NCBI RefSeq assembly: GCF_043641665.1
Contig: NC_092196.1
Location: forward strand, 19,505,192-19,569,191
Source: Enoplosus armatus
Lineage: Eukaryota > Chordata > Actinopteri > Centrarchiformes > Enoplosidae
Reading direction: 5' to 3'
DNA: 64,000 nt
Of this stretch, positions 1 to 18,065 are shown piece after piece. A program made the translations under genes and the position numbers. The notes under the pieces are model-generated. The model was not told where the DNA came from. It saw nothing but the letters and a program-made list of their open reading frames with translations, and did not search any database. The number at the start of each line of letters is the position of its first letter. Position 1 is the stretch's first letter.

Positions 1-181
1 GTACGGCAGTCTCTAGCACACATTCATTTTTTAAAAATATTTTTCCTGGGAAACAGGAGTGAATTTTGCCAAAGAGTCCTGGGAAATACCAGGATGTAAT
101 TTCATGATGGCTCATCGTCACATTATCATGTCTTACTGGGACGCTTGAACAGAACGGAGCTTTTCCAGCTGTGATCTTTTA

Positions 182-7295
<7,114 letters not shown>

Positions 7296-7460
7296 TACAC
7301 CGGTTATCTTGCTGTGTAAAAATATAGCAGGTCTGACTCGTCTGAGGGGAACGATAAACCAACCAGCCCGCTGTGTCAGTGCAGTAAAAACCACTGAAAC
7401 CTCTCCAGCGTCAGGACGGACACAGTTCACCCGCACAACGTCCGGTTACAACCTTCAGAA
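7296..7460 (-). promoter_or_regulatory. u2af2: Likely 5' UTR and promoter-proximal region of u2af2
   Basis: This is the sequence directly upstream of the u2af2 ATG on the minus strand. It has several CpGs and no clear TATA box, as is common for a housekeeping gene. No splice acceptor is apparent just before the ATG, so the first coding exon is probably also the first transcribed exon. The transcription start itself is not visible. Confidence 0.4.
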
Positions 7461-8609
7461 TAAAACTCAGCCGTACCGGGGTGAAGTGATGTCCTGTTTG
7501 CTTGTTTTGTCTAACAGTCTAAAACCATAAGACATTCAGTTTACCGTCATGTAGGACAAAGAAAAACAGCAAATCATCACATTTGAGAGGCTAAAACCAG
7601 AAATTGCTTCGCAATTTTGCTTGAAAAATGACTGAAACAATGAATCGATTATCAAAATAGTGGCAGATTAATTTCCTGTCGATTGATTTATCTATTAATT
7701 GACTAACCAAAGCGGTTCTACATGAAAATCATAAAAGTGTAAGCCAATACTGGCACCTGGCTACTAATTGAGAGGATATGGGATTAAACAATTAATACAT
7801 AATAAAGATAAATAAAGATAAAGAATGCTTTTATGAAGAACTTGTGGATATTTCTGCAATTATGTTTTTGTAAAAATTGTAAAACTTGTTGTACACAAGA
7901 TGCATGCATGCATAAAGTCGGCCAGTGAAGTATTGTGTAGTGTGTCTTTTATTGTGATGATGTCAACATCCGGTCACGCTGTGTAATTTTTATAACTTGA
8001 TTTTCTTGAATTTCGAGCCTTTCATTTCTTCACAGACACATAAAACATCACATTTATCAGCAGGATTGTGTTGTGTGAATGTTGACTTCTTAGCGACTAT
8101 TAGCAGTTTCTGTTGGCAGTGCACTCATGGATCTACAGACAACTGTCACTGGATTACTTTGATACCGAAGAAAACTTAAAAACGTGATGATTCTCAGGCA
8201 AGTTCTGAAGCGTCTTTTTTCTATGAATTCTAAGCGGATTAATGGACATTAATTCATGATGGGAAATCAGAGATGATGATATCCCCAGGAAGTGCAAGTC
8301 ACACTGAATGATATCAACATGTGCTTCTTGCCTGTGTGTAAAACCTGACTGAGTTATGACTCTGAGAAGGAGTGCGATCTTTTACTTCAACTTTACTGAC
8401 CTTTACTTTTACACTAAGATATGAACAATATGTAAAATACAAAATAAATGCACTACATATCTGTGCATATAAGATGGAATGCATCACATGTCATAGTAAG
8501 AGCCTGTTACTTTGCCAAGTATTATATGGCCCATGTCAACCCCCTCTTTTTGCCCCGCCTGTCATTCTAAACATACCATGTTGACAACATACATGGAAAA
8601 TAACTGACT

Positions 8610-8778
8610 CAGCTGTGCTGCTATTAAAAGAGCTCAAATCCCAAAGTATTGCTCTGGCAGGCCGCTCGGCTGACATGTCGGAGGAGCTCTGTGAGCGAGC
8701 TGCTGAGGTGTGCATCTACAGCTCCTCAGGAGAGGAATAAATCCAGAGTCCAGAACACCTGCAGAGGCCTCAGAAGCA
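8610..8778 (+). promoter_or_regulatory. dhrs7c: Candidate core promoter and non-coding first exon of dhrs7c
   Basis: The dhrs7c start codon lies only 15 bases after a clear splice acceptor (pyrimidine tract ending TTTTTTTTCAG at 10722), so a non-coding exon must lie upstream. A good candidate has a CAGCTG E-box at 8610-8615, a TATA-like TATTAAAAG at 8622-8630, and a GTAAGTG donor beginning at 8779. A short upstream ORF (8675-8740, 21 codons plus TAA) lies inside it. The E-box suits a muscle-expressed gene. This is inference: no transcript is available to confirm the start or the splice. Confidence 0.35.
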
Positions 8779-9304
8779 GTAAGTGTCGGCTGCTAATTCA
8801 TTTCTGACAATATCGAGGTCAGTTAGAAAGGACCAGCTCTCTTTAACCTATCAGTCTTGTGCCAAAACACTTTGTCAGCCAACTGGAGGACTTTGAGTGA
8901 CACTTTTACCTTTATTTTTGTTCTCGACAGCAGCAGCTGCAGAACAGAAAGTTCCCTGTTTCTTTATCCCTGTTCAGTTTTTGACTGTGTTTATGCATCT
9001 CTTGAATAATGTGGCTGGTACTCTGCAACACTGAGCCTTTGTGAGAGATATGGTGTCTATTTCTAGGGCAGTTTATATTTAGAAGCCCCTTCTTGGACAA
9101 ACAGCCGGTGCTTGGCTCGGTAAACCTAAACCAAAAGGTTATCTTCAAACTCCCACTCGGACAAAACTAGAACACGCGAGTGTCGATCTTTATAGTCTGA
9201 TGACATAAAACTGGCCTGGTCGAGTACAGATTACGCTTTATGTAAGGAAAGATTGTCTCTGCAAGCTGATTATGAAAGATACTCTATGACTCAAACACTA
9301 AGAG

Positions 9305-9545
9305 GTCAGGGAGGTTGTTGAGACAACGGGCCCCTGGGCACAGACACGTAAAAGGCCCCCAACCCTCCTACACACCGTTTTTTGTCTCTTTGTGGTGGTT
9401 CTGGGTGACTTTTTAGTCATTTTAAATCTCTTTGTGGTCGATTAATTTTCCAACAAGAAATGTTAGCAGGCACTTCAAACAGAGGCCTGGGGGGGCTCCT
9501 GACCTCTTGGGCCCCTGGGCCTGTGTAGGCCCGTTCAGTACCCCT
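9305..9545. repeat. GGGCCCCTGGGC-type interspersed repeat, short copy
   Basis: The left end reads ACGGGCCCCTGGGCACAGAC and the right end CTTGGGCCCCTGGGCCTGTG, with TCTCTTTGTGGT units and TTTTCCAACAAGAAATGTTA inside. A much longer relative lies at 19300-19740, where the internal units are expanded. Confidence 0.6.
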
Positions 9546-10199
9546 TTATGAGAAAGAACCACATTCATCATTCATCACTCAACTCAACTGAAACTAAGAT
9601 CTGAAAGGTTGAAAGTAAGTTTTGAAAGTTCAACGTTAAGATTTGAACGCTGCTTCACACCCATATTGTTTGCAAAAGTTAAACACAGTTTCAGAACAGT
9701 TTTATGATTTGGGAATGTGATTTCACCTCATGAAGCACCGACTGTCTGTATATTCTATATGTATATAAATATCCAAGTATATCCAGAAGGTACAAATTTC
9801 ATGCAGAAACATTAATGATGTGGTATTTATCATTTCGTTTTGATGACTGATGTAAGAACGTGGTTAAAAATGTCTTCTCTGTTTTTATTTCAGAGCTGTA
9901 AGAGTAGTTAGATTTAAAATGATTGTAGAAGGTGAGATGGATTCCAATGTTACGGAGCCGGAGAGCTTTTGGGTATGAAACGCTCCTTTTTCATGTAAAT
10001 CATGTTCATTAGATCCTAAATGGTCTTTTGACATCTCATCCCATCTCATCTGCATCGTCAGAGAAATCATTTTCCATCTAAAAAGTATGAAAGTATGTTT
10101 AAATCTTTGAACATACTTTAACAACAAAAACGTGTTAGCTAACCATGATGTCCATGATGACGACAGCAACCCTGGTGGTTCATCTGTCATTTGTTTTAA

Positions 10200-10634
10200 A
10201 TGAATAGTTTCTCATTTTGGGAAATAAGCTTATTATTTTTCTTCCCGAGATTTAGATGAGAAGATCGACACCACTCTCACATCTGTATGGTAAATATGAA
10301 GCCACAGTCAACGGTCAGTTAGCCTAGCTTAGCACAAAGACTGGAAACAGGGGGGAACAGCTAGCCTGCCTCGTTTGCTAATTTTACACTAAGGTTTTTC
10401 CAAACGAGATATGACGTGAATGAGCTTGAGGGATGCTAGTGCTGGATTTTGTTACCTTTGGCCAGGCTAGCTGTTTCCCCCCATTTCCAGTCTTTATGCT
10501 AAGCTAAGCTAACTGGCTGCTGGCTGTAGCCTTGTATCTATTAGACAGATTTGAGAGGGGTGTCAATCTTCTCATCTAACCCTCCAAAATAAAGTGAATA
10601 AGTATATTTCCCAGAATCTCTAACTACTCCTTTA
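10200..10634. mobile_element. Fold-back MITE-like element, full copy 2
   Basis: The outer left end (AGTTTCTCATTTTGGGAAAT) is the near reverse complement of the right end (ATTTCCCAGAATCTCTAACT). The inner arms also pair: ACTGGAAACAGGGGGGAACA against GTTTCCCCCCATTTCCAGTC, and TTAGCCTAGCTTAGC against GCTAAGCTAAGCTAA. This is the best-preserved example in the window of terminal inverted repeats reaching the element ends. It lies about 90 bases before the dhrs7c coding exon. Confidence 0.8.
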
Positions 10635-10737
10635 ATATTTTATATATATATATATATACAAAGATATATTTCTATTTCAATTCTGCATATTCAATATAAA
10701 ATTTAATATAATTTTTTTTCAGGATATCCTCCAGGAG

Positions 10738-11143
10738 ATGGACCCAGTATGGACCACCACTGTTCTCCTGGTGCCGCTGGTAGTCGTGCTGACTGCTGGA
10801 TTTTTCTACCTCTATGGTGCAGTGATCGGCCTCTTGTCCAAAACATCAGTACGCAATAAGGTGGTGGTTATAACTGACGCTTTATCTGCGCTTGGAAAAG
10901 GTAACACACGCATGCTTTGTTGTTAAAAAACAAGCACTTACATTCGTGATTTTACAGGTATTTTCTTTGTCTTGTTTTCTTCTTTTTTGGGGGGGGATTT
11001 TATCAACAAAGAATGTGCAGGTGTGTTTCACAAAGGAGGGGCGAGGCTGATCCTCTGCGGGAAAAGCTGGGAGAAACTTGAAGAACTTGCAGATGATTTG
11101 GCAAACGCCTCAGACCCAACTGTAGTAAGTATATAATTCATAC

Positions 11144-11181
<38 letters not shown>

Positions 11182-13730
11182 ATCAACAAGAACGTACAGA
11201 CAAGGGCTCCTCCACAATCTCAAAAACTACCTTTCTGTCAAGTGACATCTCCACAAAATGAATGAGAAACTCTTATCAACTCAAAATGAAGGTAAATACA
11301 ATCAAAACCAAGAACGAGTACATTTGAGGTAAACAAGCAAAAAAGTCTTGAAGTAATGAAAAGAAGTCAAATTATTCCAGTCTGATGGGGCTTTAAACTT
11401 CCATCCATACGGTTTTTTTAAATCCTAATCTGAAAAGTAACTGACAGATAAATGTAGTGGAGTATAGTACAGAAGTACAAAACTTGAGTACATGTACTTT
11501 GTTACGTTACACCAGTGCAGACCTCCTTCTCATCGCTGTTTCTGCTCCTCAGACGTTTCCCTCTAAACTGGTGCTGCTGGACTTTGGGGACATGGACAGC
11601 ATGCCGGAGGCGATCGTGGAGATCCTGGACTGTTACGGCTGCCTGGATATTCTCATCCTCAACAGCAGCATGAAGGTGAAAGCGCCTGCACAGAGTCTGT
11701 CTCTGGAGATGGACAAGCTGCTAATGGACAACAACTACTTTGGACCGGCCACGCTGGCCAAAGGTAAACGATGCAAACTTAATTAAAAGTAACGCCGGTG
11801 TTGTCACATTTCTTCCGTTGCTTGCTTGTTCTTGCTTTGCAGTGTGTTGGACATTTGTGTTTCAGGTTTGCTGCCCTCCATGATCTCCAGGAGAACTGGT
11901 CACCTGCTCCTGGTCAACAGCATCCAAGGGAAACTCGCGGTGCCTTTTCGCACTGCATGTGAGTTCATAAAGCAGTACCATTCTCCAGTGAAGTCTTTGG
12001 TATCATTACCGCACACTAAATCCTTGAAATGAATGGGACGAATGGCCTGCTGGCTGTTGCTGCCATTGTGTTCTTTAAAATTAAGCCTACATTTTTAGCC
12101 ACGCTAGCAGCATGTTCTCCAGGGATGGCAATGTCGGCCCGTCAGTCCGTCCACCACTTTGCTCCAGACTGAAATATCTCAACAACTATTTGATGAATTG
12201 CCATGATATGTTGTACAAATATTCATGGTTCCCAGAAGATGAATCCCACTGACTTTGGTGATCATCTGACTTTACCTCTAGCGCCATCATCAGGTTAAAA
12301 ATCTGGTTTATGACCAAACACCTAATGACTTTCCCATCAGCCTCAGACATGCAGGTGTGTCACTTTGCATGTTTTTCCAGATGCAGCCTCTAAACATGCA
12401 GTTCAGGCCTTCTTTGACTGCCTGAGAGCTGAAGTGGAAGAGTACGGCATCTCCGTCAGCACCATCAACCACACCTTCATCAGTCGCTCTGCGTCCGACA
12501 AGACAGAGGCAGCCTCCTCCAGATCACTGTGGTCACGTAAGTACAATCAGAGGAAAACAGGAAAAAGTTCAACCAAACATTATGTTGTTTTTTATGACTG
12601 CAGAGCCACATATAGTACAACTACAGGCCAGACTGCCATGATGATGTGGACTGTGTACTCATGGTCCCGACAGGATGATTGATTTCCCCTCTGGTAGACC
12701 AGTGTCTTCAGGTCTGGGACAAATTAATGGACTGATTTGATTCCCATTTTTGTGGCCCCCAGAGAGACACGACAAGGGCCATCGGTTTACTGTGTGCCAA
12801 TTACTGTCTAGTCATTTAATATACTGATTCATATAAACTCCTGCAACTACTGCAAGGAGCCCTGAGCATAAAATCTCGTTTTACTACCTCTAATATTCCA
12901 GTTGATATTATATTATATGCTTACAATAACTGCAATAACAGATTTTGCCCTGGTATTACTTGGTATCAGATTAAAGCAAAATTGTGTTTATCACCAGGAA
13001 AAAAACACACAAAACGTTGATTTTAAAAAGAAAAATATTTTTAAGATGAATTCATAGAAATACAGACAGAAAACAGGGAAATTAAGTAAAAGTAGTAATA
13101 CCACAATGAATTATGTCCTGCGTTCTTAAAAAAAAAGTAAAAGTACACAATTATTACCAGCAAAGCCTATTTAAGACATAGTGTTTTATTTATTATATTT
13201 GACATGTTTATGTTATATTTCAAGAGTGAATTTTTACAACTCTAATTTATATAACTGCATATTTTATAAACTGATCATCTGTTTCATGTAAAAAAAAATC
13301 TTGATCTTCAAAATAACTACAGCTGTTAAATAAAAGTATTTCCCTCTGAAATGTAGTGGAGTAGAAGTATAATGTATAAAGAAGTACCTCAAACGTGCAC
13401 TTGCACTTAAGTACTTCAGTAAATGTACTTAGTATAGATGTGTGACATAGATGACTAAAACGTGTATTATTTAAACCTTATGTTGTCTTCTGTCCTCTCC
13501 TCCGTCTCTCTCGGCTCTTTGCAGTGTTATACACTAGGAAACCTCTCGGCGTCTCTCCCGATGAGGCAGCTGCTGAGATCGTGAAGACTTTAAACAACAA
13601 GAGGAAGGAGGTGGTAATTGCTCCCTCGCTCCCCAAGGTGGCCATCTACACCAGATCCTTCTTCCCTAATGTGTTCTTCGCTGTGATGGCTGCCGGAGTG
13701 AACAACGCTGCCGCCGCTGAGAAGATGTAG
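10738..13730 (+). CDS. dhrs7c: DHRS7C (SRP35), short-chain dehydrogenase/reductase of the sarcoplasmic reticulum; complete, 6 coding exons
   Basis: Membrane-anchored SDR-family oxidoreductase. The mammalian protein is found in muscle sarcoplasmic reticulum and is linked to retinol oxidation and Ca2+ handling. Exons 10738-10900, 11012-11124, 11553-11763, 11866-11958, 12381-12536 and 13525-13730 join in frame to 313 aa, the family's usual length. A hydrophobic N-terminal anchor (about residues 8-28) is followed by [14 protein letters not shown], the modified cofactor loop that replaces TGxxxGxG. Then come [26 protein letters not shown] (in place of NNAG), [10 protein letters not shown] (Ser region) and YAASKHA with the catalytic Tyr and Lys. 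The Tyr codon is split between exons 4 and 5. The motif ITDA instead of ITGA is shared with human DHRS7C, which supports the paralogue call. The start is the first ATG after the acceptor at 10722. A fold-back repeat and TA repeats lie in the immediate upstream and first introns. Confidence 0.95.
11137..11180. repeat. (TA)n microsatellite in dhrs7c intron 2
   Basis: About 40 bases of alternating TA starting a few bases after the exon 2 donor GTAAGT at 11125. Confidence 0.85.
12120..12335 (-). repeat. Interspersed repeat of the 'CCAATAGTTGTTGAGATATTTC' family, dhrs7c intron 4
   Basis: Read on the minus strand it shows GTTGTTGAGATATTTCAGTC, GACCAAAGTGGTGGACGGAC (approximate) and a CTAGAGGTAAAGTCAGATGA-like block. 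These blocks recur at 17640-18065 and 48510-48720. Related GCTAACATGCTAAC / CTAATTAGCACTAA blocks occur at 28560-28815, 40105-40200, 61620-61760 and 63395-63545. Common in percomorph genomes; no coding capacity. Confidence 0.65.
13340..13440 (-). repeat. Fragment of the TACTTAAGTAC-type repeat, dhrs7c intron 5
   Basis: Contains ATGTAGTGGAGTAGAAGTAT and CACTTAAGTACTTCAGTAAA, the reverse orientation of the repeat seen intact at 26343-26600. A similar fragment at 11450-11515 ends about 35 bases before the dhrs7c exon 3 acceptor. Confidence 0.6.
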
Positions 13731-14181
13731 TGCTGCTGTCGTTCACCGTAATGACTGAGGACATTTGTGACACGATGAAGGGGAAACAAATCAGAGGAGA
13801 TGTGGCAGGCAATCTAAAAGTAATACTGACAATCTGTCATTTTGTCCTGTGAGCGCTTTTAAACCATTTGAGTTTTGGTCTTCAACAGGAATATGGTCTT
13901 AAACTTCGTAAAAAGACTTAGTAAAAGGATGATTTTTAAAACTGTGCATTTGGCCTGCAAAGAACATGCTTTCCTGAGATGTGATGACATCCAAAGGACA
14001 CTTCATATGTATAGTTATATGTTGATTTTCCATAGTTTCTCCATCAGAAAGAGTCGTTTTCTGTATATTTTATAGGTCAACATGCATAAAATGATCATCA
14101 GAGTGCAGAATTTACATAAAAATAGTAAATTATTAAGAAAATGTTGTATCTGTTCTTGTGTTTGTGGACATTTAGAATACA

Positions 14182-14187
14182 AATAAA
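14182..14187 (+). promoter_or_regulatory. dhrs7c: Candidate polyadenylation signal of dhrs7c
   Basis: AATAAA about 450 bases after the dhrs7c stop codon, followed by a T-rich stretch (TTCATTGTTTTTATTG). It is the first canonical hexamer after the stop on this strand that has a GT/T-rich element downstream. Confidence 0.55.
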
Positions 14188-14692
14188 AGTATTTATGAGT
14201 AAAAGTTCATTGTTTTTATTGTAATCTATCTTATTTATTCATTGTTGTTGTTTTTTTTAAAGAAAAACTAAGTTTAAACCAAAGTAAATATGGATATATT
14301 ATTCATGCATTATTAGAACATTTTCCTCCATATTTGTTATTTCACATTAAAAGACTCTCTTGGTTATGTTTGCAGTTAATTGGAATTAATGTTTTGGAAG
14401 GACGACGATTGAATACTGATATTTTCTCTATAATTAATACCAAATCATGCGGATCTTTCTAGAACATTTCCTAGGAAATTGTTTGAAAATGACAGAACCG
14501 TGAAGTAAAGCGATTTACGAATGACAAATGGGTGCATAAATAGTGAAAACAAATAAAACAATTTGAACATCTAAGTGTTGAATCTATTTTCTCATCATTA
14601 AACCTTGGCTGTGATTGATGAGTATGTTGAGGAAAAAACGCATTTTAAATGTTTGTTTTGTCCATAAAGGTTAATTATTACCTTATGTGCAT

Positions 14693-14710
14693 GTGGCGCC
14701 CCCTTGTGGA
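14693..14710 (-). promoter_or_regulatory. CTCF-like motif upstream of natd1
   Basis: On the minus strand the sequence reads TCCACAAGGGGGCGCCAC, which fits the vertebrate CTCF core (CCA..AGGGGGCGC). It lies about 60 bases before the natd1 start and about 1 kb after dhrs7c. Occupancy cannot be judged from sequence. Confidence 0.5.
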
Positions 14711-14767
14711 CAGTCTTTACAAACACTACTGCATACGTCTCAGTGTTACGTGTCTTTTCATGTATAA

Positions 14768-16284
14768 ATGGCCTTTAAACTGTTGTCCAGACTCACTGCG
14801 TCAACTATCCCAGTGAAGTCTCGACCGGCCGCCTTCAGCGCGTTGAGCTCCAGCCGCAGTTTAATGGTGAAACATGACCGACAGAAGCAGCGTTTCACCG
14901 TCACACCGGGCAGCGGGGCTGGTAAGCAGAGACAACCGGGGCTGGCGCTCCGGTGCCCGGGGACATCCTGTAAGGGAGCCCGGCGTCCACTCTCGGCCTG
15001 CTGAAACACGTTTCTGTGTGATGGATTAATTTACCGTTAGAATACACAGTTGTTTCGTTGCAGATGTTTATTTGGATTCTGCTCAAATATTGACAATGTC
15101 GTTCTCTTTAATAAGGAGAGGACGCTTTGCGAGACTCTACTAAAAAATCTGGGAATTTAATTTGCCTTTGCTCAAGGGCAAAGTTGCATAGACGATATGA
15201 ATGACTTGTACTTAATACGATTTGTTGATAGCCACCTAACAATTCGGCATTCATATTATGTGGAAAATAACAGATTTAACTACATTTTAGGCTAGTTGGC
15301 CACAGTAGCACAGTTGCATCAGGGAATTTGAGGCCACCTAAATATACGTGTTTTTGGAGGGAGTCTGGTATAGATCATACTCTTCAAATGGTTAATGTAG
15401 GGCAGGCCAAAGGCTTTTTGGGGGGCCTCATACAGGAATGAATTATACCCATGTTACTCACCCCATTAAAATTCATCAACAGGTGGTCATTTCTCATGAG
15501 ACAACACAAGTTAAAGCAACATTATGTAACTATTTCATCTTAAAATAAAAGCTTGGAAATCATTTTGAAGGTACAATGACTTGAAGAGGGAGAATGGTGC
15601 CTCTTTCATTCCCACTCTGTGCCCCAAACGCCTGTTCCTGCACTATGTGACTTGGTTGAACTGGTACGATCTCCCGCAAGAAGGCACTTCTGGCACTACG
15701 TCACAAGAGTCTAGCTCGGTACTCTCGGTGTCTGACGTCATGGAAGAGGCAGAGAGACCTTAGAAGCTAAGAAGAGTGAAAGATACCAATTCTTGCACAA
15801 TGTTGCTTTAACTTACTTTAATAAATACTTAAGTAATTCAAAGTCAACATTTGGTTTTACATGTTTCATTTGTTGGGGTTGTCATACTCCTCTTTGGGGT
15901 CCCAGTGATTTTAAATATGGTGTGAAGTCCTCCGTGTCCCCCTGTCCTCAGGGGCCCATGACTGTGCGGTGCTGCACTACAGGTTCACCGGGGAGAAGGA
16001 AGTGGATCTAATGTCAACCTATGTACCAGAGACATTTAGGGGTCAAGGTGTTGCTGCACTGCTGTCACAGGTAGGAGTTAAACCTTTCAGGCATCAGTCT
16101 GTTTTAAAACGCTGCGGTTTCAAGTCATGTATTAGATGTTTTTATGCATTTAATGTTCCTTTCACAGGCTGCCATGGACTTTCTGGTTGAAGAAAACCTC
16201 AAGGCTCATGTCTCCTGTTGGTATATAAAGAAATACGTAGAGGACCACCCACTACAGCATTATAAAGAACTCGTCCTCACTTGA
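14768..16284 (+). CDS. natd1: NATD1-like small N-acetyltransferase-domain protein; complete, 3 coding exons
   Basis: A short protein with a GNAT-like (YJDJ-type) fold; the substrate is unknown in the family. Exons 14768-14921, 15952-16070 and 16168-16284 join in frame to 129 aa. Visible family features are [41 protein letters not shown] (the RGxGxA acyl-CoA-binding loop), the exon 3 start [20 protein letters not shown], and the conserved tail [15 protein letters not shown]. Human NATD1 is about 113 aa, so this protein is longer at the N-terminus. The first 36 or so residues contain Arg/Lys and Ser but no acidic residue, like a mitochondrial presequence. An alternative start at Met33 (MVKHD) would give the short family length. 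The exon 1 donor is GTAAGC and the acceptors are good. It could be a fish paralogue rather than strict natd1. Confidence 0.88.
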
Positions 16285-16705
16285 CTGCAGCCTGTTTGTT
16301 CAGTGCAGCCTGGGATGCTACCTCAAATCAAACTACAACCTCGTGTACCGACTGTTGTAGGACGTAAAGCTACTTGTTTTACTCTGGATATTAATGCCTG
16401 ATCAAACCCATGAAAGTTAGGCACAGTATACTTGATATTTAATGCCTGGTAAATATGAGTAAAGTTACTCAAAATCTGTGAGTTTGAAGATGATTGCTAT
16501 TGATTTTATGTAGATTTTCTTTTTCTATATCAGATTTCACTTTGTTTTAATCTTGTGTCTGTAATGAGTCTTGTGTTTTAAATCACAAAGTAGTAATATT
16601 TATTAATTCAATGTTGGAACAACACATTCAAATATATATAGATATATAAATATTTATCCAGGCATCATGTTTGGATATTGATAATGTCTGCACACTTAAA
16701 AAAAT

Positions 16706-16711
16706 AATAAA
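16706..16711 (+). promoter_or_regulatory. natd1: Candidate polyadenylation signal of natd1
   Basis: AATAAA within an AATAATAAATAC cluster about 420 bases after the stop codon. The flanks are AT-rich, so this is a modest-confidence call. Confidence 0.4.
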
Positions 16712-17639
16712 TACATTGTAATATTGAGCCAAGGTAAAATTTGTTGACAATTAAAACATGATATTTTCTTCACTTAAGCTCGTGGATAGTTTACTATATA
16801 CATATATAGATATATGAGTCTAATTAGTTGAGCTGCTCCACAATCTTTCCACGTACCCCCCCCCCCCCCCCGGTAACGGAGGAGAATCCTCTGGGATTCT
16901 CTGGATTTGGATGTGAAGAACTAGAAAAATGACAGTACAGCTCCCCTGTGGTTAACACGTACCTGCCATTTGTGTCTGCAGGAAGTAAATCATGCTGCTC
17001 TAGAGGTAAACAAACTGTCACTTTGTAATCACTGATAGCGCTTCATCATCCACCTGCAAGCTTCTCGAAGCCCAGCAGGAGCGTCTCATTAGTGCTGAAA
17101 GGTCTGATGGCCTCAGAGCACATGGTTCTCCTCATGTGTCCCGGCCTCTCCAGCTGGCAGAGCAGGTAAATGATGGCTTTGTAAATGTCTGCGTGGGCCT
17201 GGTATGTAAATTGGAGGTGTCTGGTGAGTCCTTAAGTGCTGCGTGACGAGCGGCCTCTCAAAGGGCTTGATTATATCTGAAGAAAAAGTGCCGATAGTCA
17301 CACCTGTAGGCCATTACAGAGTGTTTTTCTACGTCCTCCACAGACTCGGGGTTAAGTTAGACATCCAACCCTCGTGGAGAACAATTGATAGCTGGTGCTG
17401 ATGCCATCAAGACCAACTGTTATTTCTTTTAAAACGTGTTAAATGTCTTCAAACACCATGTTGTGTAACGGCGTCTTTAAGAAGTGCTTCTTCAAATGTC
17501 AAAGTACGAAAAACAGGTTCATCTGAATATGTAACCTTCAGTAAAATCCTGGCCGAGCGTCACAGAAATGCATTCTTTGTGTGTTTTAAACACATCGAGA
17601 TAAGATTATAAAATGCAGGACATTTACTTGCATTTTTAA

Positions 17640-18065
17640 CAATGACTGAATGACATTTGTGGTCTTCACAGGATGACTCTTACTGACTTTGGTGACTTTT
17701 CCTCTAGCGCCACCAACTGGTCAAAGTTTTCACTAATCCTGTAAAATCAAAACTGTACAGCAATTCTAGCGCCTCTACTATGCTAAATGCTAGTAGAGCT
17801 AGTAGTGTTTGAGCACTTATAACGTCTACCAGGTTAGTTTAGCATTTTAGCATGCTAGCATTTGCTAATTAGCACCAACGTGTTCTGCATTTTATGTAAA
17901 TCCATCCAATAGTTGTTGAGACATTTCACTCAAGCATCACCAGAGTTACTTGGGTTTAACCTTTGAGTACCATGAATATTTGTACCAAATATGTAAAAGT
18001 TGTTGTGATATTTCAATCTGGACCAAAGTGGTGGATCGACACACCAACAGACTGATCTGTAGAGA
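17640..18065 (+). repeat. Interspersed repeat with GCTAGCATTTGCTAATTAGC and CCAATAGTTGTTGAG blocks
   Basis: This long copy holds CTGACTTTGGTGACTTTTCC, CTCTAGCGCCACCAACTGGT, TTTAGCATGCTAGCATTTGC, TCCATCCAATAGTTGTTGAG and GGACCAAAGTGGTGGATCGA in order. It is the most complete member of this family here and shows how the partial copies elsewhere fit together. Confidence 0.7.

Larger units (their letters stand above)
7461..10722. other. Intergenic spacer between u2af2 and dhrs7c
   Basis: No conserved coding exon was recognised. The spacer holds a probable dhrs7c promoter and non-coding exon (about 8610-8778), a repeat of the GGGCCCCTGGGC family (9305-9545), a full fold-back repeat (10200-10634) and a TA microsatellite (10639-10660). 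The remaining sequence is AT-rich and unremarkable. Confidence 0.7.
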
